Shown here piece after piece: positions 14,101-27,249 of a stretch of DNA of 64,000 bases (within the stretch, counting starts at the first letter, position 1; each line of letters opens with the position of its first letter). The stretch comes from Rhopalosiphum padi (Eukaryota > Arthropoda > Insecta > Hemiptera > Aphididae), in NCBI RefSeq assembly GCF_020882245.1, contig NC_083598.1, positions 81,101,714-81,165,713 of the forward strand, read 5' to 3'. Made by a program: the position numbers and the translations under genes. Under the pieces are notes generated by a model. That model was not told the origin of the DNA. It saw only the letters and a list, made by a program, of their open reading frames with translations, and searched no databases.

Positions 14101-17100
14101 TCTCATATTAATGTCTGTTCGATAAGTTTAGATTAAATAATAATATTAATAATATTATGTGAATTAAATTAAATTTTGTAGAGGTACTTGTCAAAAATGT
14201 ATATCTGGTTGTTCTATACAATACTTCATTTCATCGATGGAATTCTATATTTATTTATTTTTATTATTATTATTTAAAAGGATGTCTGCAGTGTTTAAAT
14301 GAAGATAATCTCACTAGATTACACTGAGTCAGACATTGTAGTATATTTTAATAATTATGCATGCTTATAAAATATGTGTTTATATTTTGTTAAATGTGAT
14401 GTGTACAAATTTAATGACTGTGATATATTATGCATATTAAAACTAATAAATATGTTATTTCATGTCATAGAAATCTCCAAAATCTGTTTGGTTTATCGTA
14501 TGTGATGAACTCTGTGAAAGATTCAACTACTATGGGCTTAGAAGTAAGAAAAAAAAAATTGATAGTTAATATAGTTAAAAACGCTACATATTATGTACAG
14601 ATGTGGTAGAGAAAACGAAATAAATTTTGAAGAAATTAATTCGTTTTTATATGAGTACTATTTAAAGTAGATTTTATCGGATAAAATAGAATTAAACTAT
14701 CGATGTATCAAAAAATTGCATTGGAATAATATCAACACAAAAAAATTACTTTGGGATTGGAATTTTATAACTTTGCATTTTTACACAAATATTTATTTAT
14801 TTGAATTATACCGATTATCAACGTAAAAATTTTAGTTAATGACTAGCCAAAAATCATCGTTTGGTTTAAATTGACTAACATATCAGTTTCTCCACTTTGT
14901 ATACAATATACATTATTACTTTATTGGCATGCATTAAAGTTAGCAAATATATAAGACAGTCGATATATTTCCGTATTTTTATTTTCAGCTATCTTAGTGT
15001 TATACTTGACATCGATATTAAATTATTCCGACGATGATTCGACAATGATCTATCATGGCTTTATATTTTTATCGTATTTTATGCCTTTGTTCGGTGCTAT
15101 ATTGGCTGACTCTTACTGGGGAAAATTCAAGTAAGCATGCTCAAGTACCTCGTCTATATGTATAACTGCATTTATATTTTAATACATTACGTTTGTATGT
15201 CTATGACTATTTAATTTTTTGTCTTCGTTACTGCAGAACTATAATACGACTGTCAATAGTTTATGCACTTGGAAATGTCATCCTCACTGGAGCTTCGATG
15301 GCCAACGATTTCACTCTCGATAGTCAAAGGTAGACATACATTTTATGCTACTTTAAATTCATTAGATTATAGTAACATATATTGCTTCTACAATATTAAT
15401 CAAAGGTCAAGATTAGAATAATTTTTTTGTTGATTAATTACACATAAGTACGTATTACTTATTGATTTTATAATATATATTATAAAATCAATGGTATTAC
15501 TATTATTTGCATATTATTAGTTTATTAAGTTGATTCATTATTTTACATATTATACAATTGGTCAAAGATCAATGGAGGATATATTAAACTTCGTATAAAA
15601 ATTAACTTCATTACGCGTATTCCTACTTCTTGAAAAAATAAATAGATAAATGGTTGTTTTAAATATTTTGTATTTTTTATAGTTATATTTTACTCGTGAA
15701 AACCATATGCGTTATAATTATTTATAACATTTTAATTTTAAAATGTTCGTAGGGGGCGTCATTTACAATAATTAAATAGAAGTATATAAGCGATGTTTTA
15801 AGTGAAAAAAAAATAGAATATTATGTGTTAGGGTGTGATATACTACTTCCATTACCAATTACGTAATTATATGTAGATATACGTTGTTATTCATTATTAT
15901 ACACGTATTCAAATGTTTGGTTAAAAATTGAATTTTGGATACGATTTTTTACTAACGGTACAATAATAATTGTGATGGCGAGTGAATACACTCCAATGTT
16001 GTTATTTACAACATCAATTTTCTTTCCGAAAATATATTTAAAATTAAATGACAATAATACAACGACTGTTTGTTTTATTTTAGATTCATTGCCATCGTCG
16101 GCTTAATATGTATTGCGTTGGGAACAGGTGGCATAAAGCCGTGCGCTTGCACGTTCGGCGGCGATCAATTCCAATTACCGGAGCAACAAGATCAACTTGC
16201 CCAATTTTTCAGCAGATTCATAACAGCCATTTACATCGGATCATTGATATCTACGTTCTTAGCACCTGAGCTACGGAAAAGCGTACAATGCTTTGGTAGG
16301 GATACGTGTTTTCCGCTGGCGTTCGGCGTACTATCACTGCTCATGATAACGGCAATAGGTATAGTTAATTATATTTAAGTTATAAGAAAATATTTGAGAC
16401 TATTTTTTTTTTATTTTTTTTTCGGATAATTCACAATATTTAAACATCAATATAGTGATCGGCAAATATTATGTATATTATAATTTATAATTAATTACAA
16501 ATATGAATGATTATTTTGAAATATATTATAGATTTTTTTTTAAACGCCGTTTAATTTCTAAACTTTTCAGTTGTTTTTATACTCGGAAGAAATATGTACG
16601 TGAAAAGGAAACCGGAGAATCATGTGATCTTCAAAACCTTCGGGTGCATATTTGTAAGTATATTATTGTATAATACGCACCGTCGTCATTTCGGGAACTT
16701 AATACGCCCTCATTGACACGTTGTTTGTACTATTGCGAAGTACGGTATTCGCAAAAATATAGTTTCGTCGTCTCCTAACGAAGCCCATTGGCTGGATCTC
16801 GCTGGCAACAAGTACTCGGAAACCGAGGTATCCGACACAAAGGCGGCGCTGGAAGTGTTATATATATTCATTGCTTATCCGGTATTTTGGGCGCTCTACG
16901 AACAACAGGTGAGCCCGCAAGTCACGCTCGCGCCCACCGCTGCTAATTTCTACACAATATGAATACACCTGTGCGCCCGATGGGATTACGACACGGATGT
17001 GTTTTTTTGATATTTGACAGGGTTCGCGGTGGACGTTGCAAGCGACGTTGATGAACGGTAAGGTAGAAGACATCGGTTGGGAAATCAAACCCGACCAGAT

Positions 17101-19950
17101 GCAAACCATCCATCCCTTGTTCGCACTTTTGTTGATCTTGTCGTTCGATCGCATCCTGTACCCGTTCCTGGCGAAATTCGGAATCCGACGGCCGCTGCAA
17201 AAGCTCATATTCAGCAATTTCATGGCGGTGCTCGCCTTTCTGCTCGCCGCCGTTCTTCAGTATAAAATATTCGTGAGTACAATCATCGTCGACCTGCAAT
17301 TATAACACCGCCGCAGTGGTTTTACACCATTGTCCTTTCTGGCACACATTCATATTATAATAATTGAAATAGTGTAACAGCATAACGGATAATATATTAT
17401 ATCCAGACAAATATTATAATAATAACGTTATAACTTTACCGATTTTCGTACAAGGGCGACAGCACTGTTATACCAAACACGGAAGGACAGTTTGTAGTGT
17501 ATAACGGCTTCAATTGTAACGCTCGTGTGTTAAACCCGTCATTGTGGGTGGGCAACAACGATATCGATCCGCTGGGCTCGGCTAAATTCATGTATACGCC
17601 GAATTTCGACGAGGATGTCGTGAACATAAAACTGAAATTGGACGAATCGTGTAATTCGTACTTAAACTATGACAGTCTGAACATTAATGTAACTGTATCC
17701 AGAGGAGAGGTGAGAATATTATACATATACATATGTCATATATATATTATTATATATTCTGCTTTCGCTCTTATTTTATTTACAATTATTAGACAAGTTG
17801 TCTGCGCATAATATTCTTGGATAAAACCAAAAATATAAAGCCTTTTTTATGTTAACTTTTCAGTGCAGTCATCTGGAGTTTTTTAAAATTCCTTAGATCC
17901 CATTTAATGCTTATCAATGATAAGTTATCATTAAGTCTATTTTAGTTTCACTATTGATGCACAGTTCGAAACAATAAGTGATAGTATTTGTATTTGAAAC
18001 TACTAATAGCCATATTTTTTTTAATGAGTATAAGCAAAGTTTAGTTTATTTTTTATAGTGTTAATTGTTAAAAATAGTTTTAAATTCAGAGAAGAAAGAA
18101 TAATGATTTTTAAAACGTATTATTGTATTTGTATAAATACCTATGATTTGTATTTTATAACATATATCTATAATATATATAATATATAATATATCCAAAT
18201 GCCCAAATGTCCAATAAATTATCTACTAGTCTTTCCTAAATGTCTACTATTAGTCTGAAACTATAAACTTCCTTAAAATAAATTTCAGTACAACCTACCG
18301 TAGATTTTTTTAAATATATAAGAATTAAAATTTTACGTATTTAAAAATAATGTTTATCTGAATTTTTTAATTATTTTTATTCAGATTAAATAATTTGCTT
18401 GATTAAATTATGCATTAAAGCTTATAATATATTCAAAGTTATTAAAGTGGCAGCTAAGAGAATCGAAATTAGTTTTGTTAGTTTTTTAGTACATTAAAAC
18501 ATTTAACAACTAAGTTTATAAACTAGGATAATAAATATTATGTTTACTACTTGCCTGACTTCTAGAATTACATTAATCAGTATATTATGGCAACTGCGAA
18601 TAGTTTCACAGTTTCACTCGATAAAAATGTGTTTATTTTTATTTTTCTAGTCAATCTCATATTTCTTAACGTCCACTGCGAATAAAGAAGTTAAATTACG
18701 TCGTATAAATCATTACGACGATTTCATAAAGCCTAAAAATGGCCATCCTAGTTTAAGGTGAGTTTTAATCATAATATGATAATGATATACTTCGATTTTA
18801 AATATTTCAACTCTCAATACATTCTATTATTTATAGAATCATAACCGATGATATCAATAAAAACGAATCTCTTGCTCTCGTGGCCGCCGGGAAAAATCAC
18901 TTATCGTACAACATTTCTTCATTTTCAAATGAAAATTTCATTCAGGTGGCTTTTGGAAAGTAAGCTTCAACTATTGTTCACATAACGAAATATCGTGACG
19001 GTTTGAAACGTTTAAAAAACCAATAACTGGATTTCTATTTTTGTAGCTATAATGTTGTACACGGCGAAGGACTGATCTCGAATATAAATCTCATGCCAGC
19101 GACGATATATACACTCGTCGTACGTAACGACGATAGCCACGGCCCGGTAATAGCATATTAGAAAGCAAACGATAAATTTGGGGGTTAATTAATGTCGTAA
19201 TTGTTTTATCATAGTCAAGGCATTTATAGGAATCGAAATTGTACGCTACAGACGAGGGCAACTACTTGCACATTTTATGGCAGACGCCGCAGTACGCGTG
19301 TATGATCATCGCGGATGTGATTTTCATTGCCACGTCGATTGAATTTTCGTTTACCGAAGTAAGTCAACACATGCACGCTATCCATTAATTAGGCAGACGC
19401 ACGTGCATTGCAAATTTCATAAAATATATGTCGACGGTATCGTTAAGATCCGTTTCTATAACGTTTAATAATGATGCACGTCCTCGATCTAAAATATCCG
19501 TTAAAGCGATTTAAACAAAATTATCGGTTTAACTCGCACAACAAATTATCTATATGTCGCCCTAAATTAATTCGCAGGCTCCGCCCAGGATAAAATCGTT
19601 CATATCGGCATGTTACTCGATGACTCAATCGGTCGGAAATCTAGTAGTCGTCGTCGTTTCGGCTTTGTCATTTCGCAAACAAGTGAGAACACTTTCTATC
19701 GCCCTATCGTTGACGATTTATTTGTTTACAATATATATTGATGAACTTATCGTATACAATTTATACTAACGTATTTCAGGTACACGAATATCTATTTTTC
19801 TCCGGCCTCATGCTGGCGGACACGTTGTTATTGGTTTATTTGAGTTATAGTTACAAATACAAATCGTTTAGACAACGGCTAAACGACGACGAAAACAGCA
19901 TCGAAAATACCGTGACAAATCAAAATGAAGTTAAACTCGATGAGAAATAA
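11124..19950 (+). CDS. Proton-coupled oligopeptide transporter (SLC15/PEPT1-like), copy 2, complete
   Basis: Full-length POT/PTR2-family peptide:H+ symporter, about 695 residues. Exons: 11124-11135 (tentative), 14471-14543, 14989-15130, 15237-15329, 16084-16358, 16571-16653, 16741-16908, 17021-17272, 17455-17709, 18651-18757, 18837-18959, 19047-19146, 19230-19358, 19578-19682, 19780-19950. All phases join. TM1 contains the proton-coupling ExxER motif (DELCERFNYYG). GTGGIKPC and FGGDQF follow, then YPVFWALYEQQ-GSRWTLQATLMNGK, a large extracellular loop, and LEFSFTEAP before the last membrane segments. The family FYxxINxGS motif reads FITAIYIGS here, with Tyr for the usual Asn. First exon: the ATG at 11124 is good, but only the GTAAAG donor after codon 4 gives the right phase; an extra small exon remains possible. 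Confidence 0.93.
11136..14470. other. Long first intron of transporter copy 2
   Basis: About 3.3 kb of AT-rich sequence with no supportable internal gene. It includes (TA)n runs near 11214 and 11818. It ends with the acceptor CATAG at 14466-14470, directly before AAATCTCC in the coding frame. Confidence 0.5.
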
Positions 19951-22600
19951 TCATTAAATGCTCTCTTTATATATAATATGCTGGCTATTCGCATATAAGG
20001 TTTGATTTAATTTGTTTCTCATCAACAACTTTGTATCGTTATGTATTATTACTGTAATAGTTGTTTATTTAAATATATTAATATTATTGCCGATTAATTT
20101 AATGAGATATTATACTAATAGTACAAATTATCATAACTTAAATTATAATTATCATATGTCGTTATACTGCATGCGGTTTGTTCATTAAATTGTTAATTAA
20201 TTGTTAAATTTATCTTATAAACTACAAACGTAATATCCTTACTATTCAATATTCCGAATTACTTGTCCATGATATTATGAATAATATATATATATATATA
20301 TATTATATTATGTAGTAAGTAAACTCATTTATTTAAGATAATAATGCAATTAAATTAAATATTACGAAGCCATGAATTTGTTTGTATCTCTACAATCGAG
20401 AGACACAATCGTCATAATTTATTATTATAAGTTTATGCATCCATTTTTTTTTCTATTAAAAAACGTTATAAATAAAAATTATTGAAAAAATATAGTCAAT
20501 ACATTTTATGGTAGTTTAAAGACAAAACCCGGAAATTAAACATGGATTATTCAATTATGATTTATGAATTAATACGTGTTACATCCGAACCGGCCCGAAA
20601 CGTTTGATGAATATTATAAAATATATAAATAAGATTGAAACCACACGTTGAAGTTGGGTATCTCGCTACCCACTTAAACGTAACTAATTAGAACACATCA
20701 TGAATAGATCCATTATCTATTTTAGTCATCTAGACTCTAGTACAGTAGTACCTATCAAGATTCTTGTACCATTACTCGACTTCTTAAAATCAGCTTCACG
20801 CTCACACATCACTTCCGTCTTCAGTGTATCAAACGTACGTCATTTAGTATCTTTCCGGACACTGCACATTAAACGTGTCTTACGAGTTGTGACTTTGTAC
20901 TGCAAAGTCGTATAGGTAGGTACCGACTTACATCAATTTATATTCTACTGGCCAAATAGTCAATACTAATGCAGTAATACAATTTGATTCGCTAAAAATA
21001 ATCTACCAGTCTTATCACAATATTGGCACAATTAGATTATAGCTAACCATATTATTACGCGCCTACTACACTTTAGAAATATATATTTTCTCGATAGTTG
21101 TAATATTATTGTACTTAGCGAAATATTATGAAGTTATTACATGTATATTTTTCGTTACTTCAGTTTACTTCTTAAAATTTCCAATTGTAACTTAAGTATC
21201 TAACATTAGTTATTTTATTTTATTAATGAAATGTATATATATGTAGTTAATAGGTAAAATGTAATGTAATGATTTTGTATAGCTATTATACTATTGGTAT
21301 AAAAGATAAGTTTAGATTTTAATCATACCAATTTTTAACTATACTCGGTTTAATATGTGCTGGATAATAATATTATTAATTTATTTCAGTGAGATTTATT
21401 GGAGTAAGAATACCAATAAAATATTAACACATTTGTAGTTGACTATGTCGAAAAATAAGAGGACTTTATTTTATTCATAATAATCTAGTGTCACGGCGTA
21501 ACGTATAGACAATATAGGTGCATTATTTTGTTGATGTTCAGTGAATCAAAACTCGATTTTATTAATATTTTTTTTTTAGTCTACTACGTATGCATTTCAG
21601 TTGTTTTAATAGTTACTCAAATAAATGACGACTAAAGAATACGATATTATTATTATTTATTCTACATAATAATAAATTGTTTTGAGTAAATATTATGAAC
21701 GTTGTGTTTACTTTTTTTTTCGGGAAAATAAAACTATTAAAATGCAATTACTTTTACAGTAGAAACTACAAGTATACGGTCATTAATATTGTCATTATCT
21801 TATCACTTGTAAGTTTTCTGATGAGAGTTAAGACTATTGTTTGGATAATATTAAATATAAAATACATTTATCAAGATAACTGAATAAAAGTTTCATATTT
21901 TGTAAATATTAAAAAAAAAATTAAATATTATATAATCAAACAATCGGCCTCATACATTTACTATTTTATGAATATTTTAAAATATAATTACTAAAATTAC
22001 GTTTAATTTACTATTAATTTATCATTTAAATTATTTAATATATAAATAAATAAATTAAATAATTAACATTATCTTAATAACTCTACATCGTGTATAGTGT
22101 ATACCATTTTCCGTGCATTTGTTTGCTTAAATGCGATAAGCATAATGCATGATGTTATTTGTTTTTATGAACATTTTATAATTGTTCTATGCATAAATGT
22201 ACTGAAATGACTATGCATATTCTACGGTGTTTATTGTTTAAAAAATCTGGGCCATATAGTAATCATAAGTTTTAATCATTAATTAAAATGAAAACATTTA
22301 CTGATTTATTGTTTTCAGTAATAACATGAAATAAAAATATTCTGAAAATACGCAATTCTTAATATCAGAAAGCACGAATAATATAACGATAATATTTAAA
22401 AATCTATCGTATGTTTATTATATTTTCATATAATATCACCACTATCGTAGGAAATTATTTTTAAAAAATAGAACAATATTTTAATTTTGTATTTATAGGT
22501 CTCGTAATTTATTAAATAATTATTTAACCCAGAAAGAATATAAATAGTATAATCAGTTCGTAAACATTAATACATTAATCTTACATCAACATTATGTTTT
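19951..22600. other. AT-rich intergenic region after transporter copy 2
   Basis: There is no complete gene. It holds a (TA)n run near 20288-20310 and a probable relic of a transporter last exon at about 21374-21432. The open frames at 20700-20915 and 21695-21883 show no domains, splice context or sensible composition, and I do not call them. Confidence 0.5.
21374..21432 (+). pseudogene. Decayed fragment of a peptide-transporter last exon
   Basis: About 55 bases align by eye with the inside of the last exon of copy 1 (3035-3095). The shared blocks are TATTTCAGT, TTAT(C/T)GGAGTAA and AATACCA in the same order and spacing. The frame is closed within a few codons (TGA in TCAGTGAGAT, then TAG) and no other transporter exon was seen nearby. 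It is closer to copy 1 than to copy 2, even though copy 2 is adjacent. It reads as the remnant of a third tandem copy or of a partial duplication. The short length limits certainty. Confidence 0.45.
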
Positions 22601-22707
22601 TCAGTATTATTTATTTTCGACATTCAAAAAATATGTTATAACACATGTATTTTAATTTTTCTTGAAAAAAATTAACAAAATTCAAAATAATCTTAGACTT
22701 AACGGAA

Positions 22708-23025
22708 TCATTCAAAATCGATTTTATACGCTCCATTAGATTTTACACCCTTGTAAATTAAATAAAGAACCGATCTTCTATCCCGATTAATGAAACCGTC
22801 AATATAAGAATCACTCAATTTAATAGACTTAGGTAAGTATGTTTTCAATATCCTCCGATCTCCTTGAAGGCTAACTAGTATACGCAAACCATATGCCGAC
22901 TGGACTTTGGATAAATCAGTGATTTGATACTTTCTTCCCATGTCTAAAGTCGATATACTGACGAAGGCCGTGTCTGCATTGTATAGCTTTGCCTGAAGTT
23001 TCAATGCCTTCTTTAATTCCTCCAT
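22708..23025 (-). CDS. Small hypothetical protein, 105 residues
   Basis: A minus-strand frame starting MEELKKALKLQAKLYN and ending KIDFE. A good acceptor (pyrimidine/A tract then CAG, splice at 23036/23037) lies just upstream of this ATG, so an untranslated 5' exon is likely; the frame also runs open to a further ATG at 23088, which I think is intronic. Visible pattern: DMGRKYQITDLSKVQSAYG, then a beta-rich stretch, a YLPK box, a short linker, and LIYKG near the end. This layout resembles small proteins scattered through arthropod genomes whose function I cannot name; a compact beta fold (OB-like) is a guess. Composition is clearly less AT-biased than the surroundings, supporting real coding. 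No operon-like or functional link to neighbours. Confidence 0.55.
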   Translation of the reverse strand: MEELKKALKLQAKLYNADTAFVSISTLDMGRKYQITDLSKVQSAYGLRILVSLQGDRRILKTYLPKSIKLSDSYIDGFINRDRRSVLYLIYKGVKSNGAYKIDFE

Positions 23026-23039
23026 TATTTTTCGATCTG

Positions 23040-26000
23040 TAAATAAATAGTAAATAATAAGTAGGTAGGTACCCAATGACGAAATCACTAAATAGATATT
23101 AACGACAATAACACATTAGTATCTATAGGCTAATTGTTATTCAAAAACGACAAGTGTAAAATCATAGACTTTTGTTTCGAAAAAATATCCTGCAGTACAT
23201 TATTAATGATTAATAAAATAATAATATTTCTACCGATCGTTTTAGAAAACTGTTTTTATTTTTTTTCTATATAATATATGTTAACCACTCAAGACGATAC
23301 TTTATTTTTATGCTTAGAACACTCAATTTTCAAATTCGCAATATCATAATTTTTTCACATCGATACAATATATTTAGATATGTATACTATTGTTTCAAAT
23401 TTAAATGTAACAATTATCATTCTTAATTTATACAGTAAATAAACGAGTTATACTTAAAAATTGGCGACATGTTAGTTGAATCTAGGAAATCACATCTATT
23501 TTTTGTCTTTTCCCTTCATTTTTTGAAATTTATTTTTTTTAACTGTACCTAATAAGCATTCTAGAAACTTATAAGCACAGCGTGCGTTTTCAGTTTTGTT
23601 TTCTACGTGTGCGTAATGTAAAAAATAATTTTTACTTACTATTTTACCTCCCTTTTCCTAGAGTGAAATGTTTATAAAAAAATAAGAAAAAGGAATATTC
23701 ATTGTACAACCGAAGCTCTCTCTATCTACTAATAATATAAAATAAAATAAATGTCCAATGCATAGCCATCTCCCCGTCACAAATCACAATATGTATCAAT
23801 AGAAATACCATATATAATTAAGTACTAACTTCTCGTATTCTCAATAAAAATTGTCAATTCGCATAGTTCACCGATCAAGTGTATAAAATGTATTTAGTCT
23901 CTTGGCGCACTATATTTAATTATTTTAATTTAGATATCTATTAAAAATACCATATAAATTATAAGTTTTTCATTTATTCTTTCGAAATTTTAATAATCCA
24001 ATGAAAAATTTTTAGGACAACCGAAACTGCTATTTAAATCCATATGATAATATTATGCCCAATCTCTATGTAATTTAATTTTTTATAATTATAAATTTAT
24101 TTTAAATTTAGGGATGGTATTTATTTTTATTAATAAAAAACAATAAGGCAATGCATTTGTTGAATTGTTAAATATTATAATAGTAGTAGTTCATATAAAG
24201 AGGACTTATATTTTTATTTTTTTATTGGCCGCTAAACATACATTTTCCTGGCCATTTTAGTTTTAATTAATTTAATTTTAGTTTAAAACATTTGTCATTT
24301 TTCATATATTATTTATTGATCCTAGGATATTTTCCAGTCTGAAATCCTAATCCATCCTTAACCACCTCTATTATATTATATATTTAAAGTATAGGTTCCT
24401 TTATAACAGTATAATATTGAAAATTGTCCTTACCGCAATTAGCGTTCTTGTAGTTGATTGTTAATATGTAGCTGACCGACTGATGAATATATATTTTACA
24501 CAGTGTGAGTTATTGAAAACATCAACGCGTCAATAATATGAGTTGGTAGGGACCAAACCACCTAGGGTATAATAAATAACAAACAGTAGAATTATGTACT
24601 TTGATTTGTGTTCTTATACACTTCTAAGTAATTATTTATTAATTCAATAATGACTATGCTTGTAATCATCGTGTTGTATATTACAATAGTTCTTTTTTTT
24701 TGTTTCATAATTGTTTAAATATTTAAATATTCAGTGTTAACGTTACATTTACTTGTATTTATTAGTTTATTACAGATAGTGAAGTGTAATGTACCATCAC
24801 CCGGTTATTTATTCTATTACAAAGTAACGCCCGATTGCCTGGCTTATTTTCTAATATCCAATCTTAAAAAATAATTAAAACCATTATAATAGTATTTAAA
24901 ATACTTTTTAAATAAAGTATTTTAAATATTATTTTATGCATAGCTAATTATATTTTAAATTTAAATACTTTTGTCTTTGTTTGTATTATTAGTAATTTTT
25001 TCTGCTGAGAAATATATTATGATATGACATTTAAAATAATTATGAATTATTGTCATTATCGACTGACGACTATTACATACTCTGTGGTTTTATATTTTTG
25101 TATACCTACGCTTATTACGTGTATACTTACTGTGTACATAGTTAATAATTTAAAAAATTCATATATCTCAATTTAAATTATTTTTATAAAAAAAAAACAT
25201 CTTTTTACAAAATTGCAAGTATTATAGATACTAGGTACGTTCATAATACAATTTGGGAAGTATATAAATCTTCAATTTTTAAAGCTAAGATTTGAAAATG
25301 TAGTATAATATTTAACATAAATAGTTCATACTGGAACTAAAAAATTTAAAGATCATACAAACACAATTATTTTTTATAGGAATTTGTAGTTGAAATTTGG
25401 TCGAGATTATATACTTAAATAAGATAAATAACAATTTTTATTATTATATTTTATAATTCAAAAACATTATTTGTGGAGACTTTTATGTACGTAATGAAAT
25501 TTTCATAGTTGATTAATTTTAAGAGATTATTTATTTATGATATGAACCTATTTATTTACACAGTTCTACGGTGTTTACAGTAAGGCGTTATAGCAACTCA
25601 AAAGTTTATAATAATAATAATATAATATAGTATACATTTATATATATAATTTTAATAATTAAATACTATAATAATATTATAAATTACGAAGATTATCTAC
25701 TACTTTTGTCTAACAAAAAAAAAAGACGACTTGATTCGAGTCACACGTCCATTTATAGCCAGCTCTCTCGAAATCTTGTCCGCCGTGGTACAACACTCGA
25801 CATTAACTGTGGTACAGTATAACGATAATCTCCAAACATTTTTAACTCGAATAATAAAACATGTAAGTACATCAGTACATGCAATACTTATATAATAAAT
25901 AATTGAAGATGTCGATTGACATATTATTGCAATATTTCCAATGATATGATTATATTCATTGCATAATATATTTTATTATTTATTTATTAGTTTATGTATA

Positions 26001-26160
26001 AAATCATTAGATCGACATCGATTATTGCTAAATCGAAAAAAACTTTATGTTACCTACGATACGTATTTTTATTTCTTCAACTCGGGCACATTTTTATGCT
26101 GTATATAAAAATATGAAATACATCAATTAAAATATATTTTATACTCGTATTTTCCGTAGA
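23040..26160. other. AT-rich intergenic region, no gene seen
   Basis: About 3.1 kb with no open frame of note on either strand and no recognised repeat ends. The region changes abruptly to GC-rich sequence at about 26160. Confidence 0.5.
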
Positions 26161-26275
26161 TTTCGCCCCGGCGGTCGCGTCGGCCGTGTCAGTTTGCCGG
26201 TCGGAGTCGCGCGTCACCCGACACTATAACATTTGAGTTTTGCGGGTCCGGCGGAGCTGACGTCCGTGTTCCTAG

Positions 26276-27097
26276 CTATACAATCATCATCACTCTCCTG
26301 TGCGCAGCAAAGTCTCCACCGCCGTCGTAACGAGACGCCATTATCGACGAGTCAGTGGTATAGCAGTCGAGGCGGAGTCGTTGTCTTCGCGGGTACAGGC
26401 TAACCGCCGTGTACACCAAAGCTGCCGGGGCCCACCGAGCCGCCAGAGGAGCGTCAATCGCATCGGCCAACGAGCATTCGACTCCAGCAAACCCCCGTCG
26501 CGCCATGAATGGTCGGAGAACGCACGCAGGTGACTTACCGCCTTGCGCCATCCGTGCTCTTTCCAGTATCTCCCCATCCATATGCCGCCGTCTTCCTATC
26601 CGACGTCTTAGGTCAGAGAGGGTAGGGGTTAGTGTTGGGAGCCTGCAGACGCTAATCGCCCCGGGTGCAACACATCATAAACCGCAAAGCTCGCCGGACT
26701 CATTTTCGACGCCGTTGAAAATCTTCGACAGCGAGTAGCGATGAGTTGCGGCATGGTCACACCCGGTTGAAAGCCAGCCGACCAAATCCCCAAATGTATT
26801 TCTGACTTCCTCTCCCCTGACTGGCATCATGTCCATACCCATCGTCTGTGCGTCACCACCAGCCAGCATATTATCGGAAACGGAAGCAGTCGTTCCTCGA
26901 TCGAATGTCAACTCGACCGACTGCACTGCCATTTCCGACTACGAAGGCTCATCTTCGCCGAACAACGGATCTTCTTCGCAACACACTGTCTGCAATAGAT
27001 CCTCCATTACGTCTTGGACAACGTCGTCAACGTAAGCTTTCAATTTTTTTATAGATTGATCAGAGAATGCTTTGACGTCGTTAATTTGTGATGCCAT
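26276..27097 (-). pseudogene. GC-rich island with one minus-strand frame broken by two stops
   Basis: Reading leftwards from an ATG at 27097 (AAAATGG context), one frame stays open for 274 codons except for TAG at 26939-26941 and TGA at 26675-26677, ending with TAG at 26276-26278. The first 52 residues begin MASQINDVKAFSDQSIKKLK and are helical, then acidic (CCEEDPLFGEDEP). The second part begins MAVQSVELTFDRG and the third MDGEILERARMAQGG, which is followed by a GTAAGT donor-like site at about 26530. I recognise no domain. It could be a decayed gene, a gene whose introns I have not parsed, or a captured transposon sequence. GC richness opens other frames too, so the signal is weaker than it looks. 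Confidence 0.35.
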
Positions 27098-27249
27098 TTT
27101 ATTGTTATAATTAAACTGTTATGTGATTGAAAGTGTGGAATGTGAACGGATAGTTCGGACTCAAAATCGTAAATGAACTTTTATAATATTGTCTGAAAAT
27201 TTAAAATCTCTTAGACGATAGGTACAGTATTATTAATTAATAACCTGCG

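Noticed and set aside
16858..17299. Minus-strand frames opposite transporter exons
   Set aside because: Shadows of the strongly supported plus-strand exons at 16741-16908 and 17021-17272.
26276..27035. Plus-strand frames in the GC-rich island (77-109 codons)
   Set aside because: They are shorter, not in one register, and lack start context compared with the minus-strand frame; probably composition artefacts.
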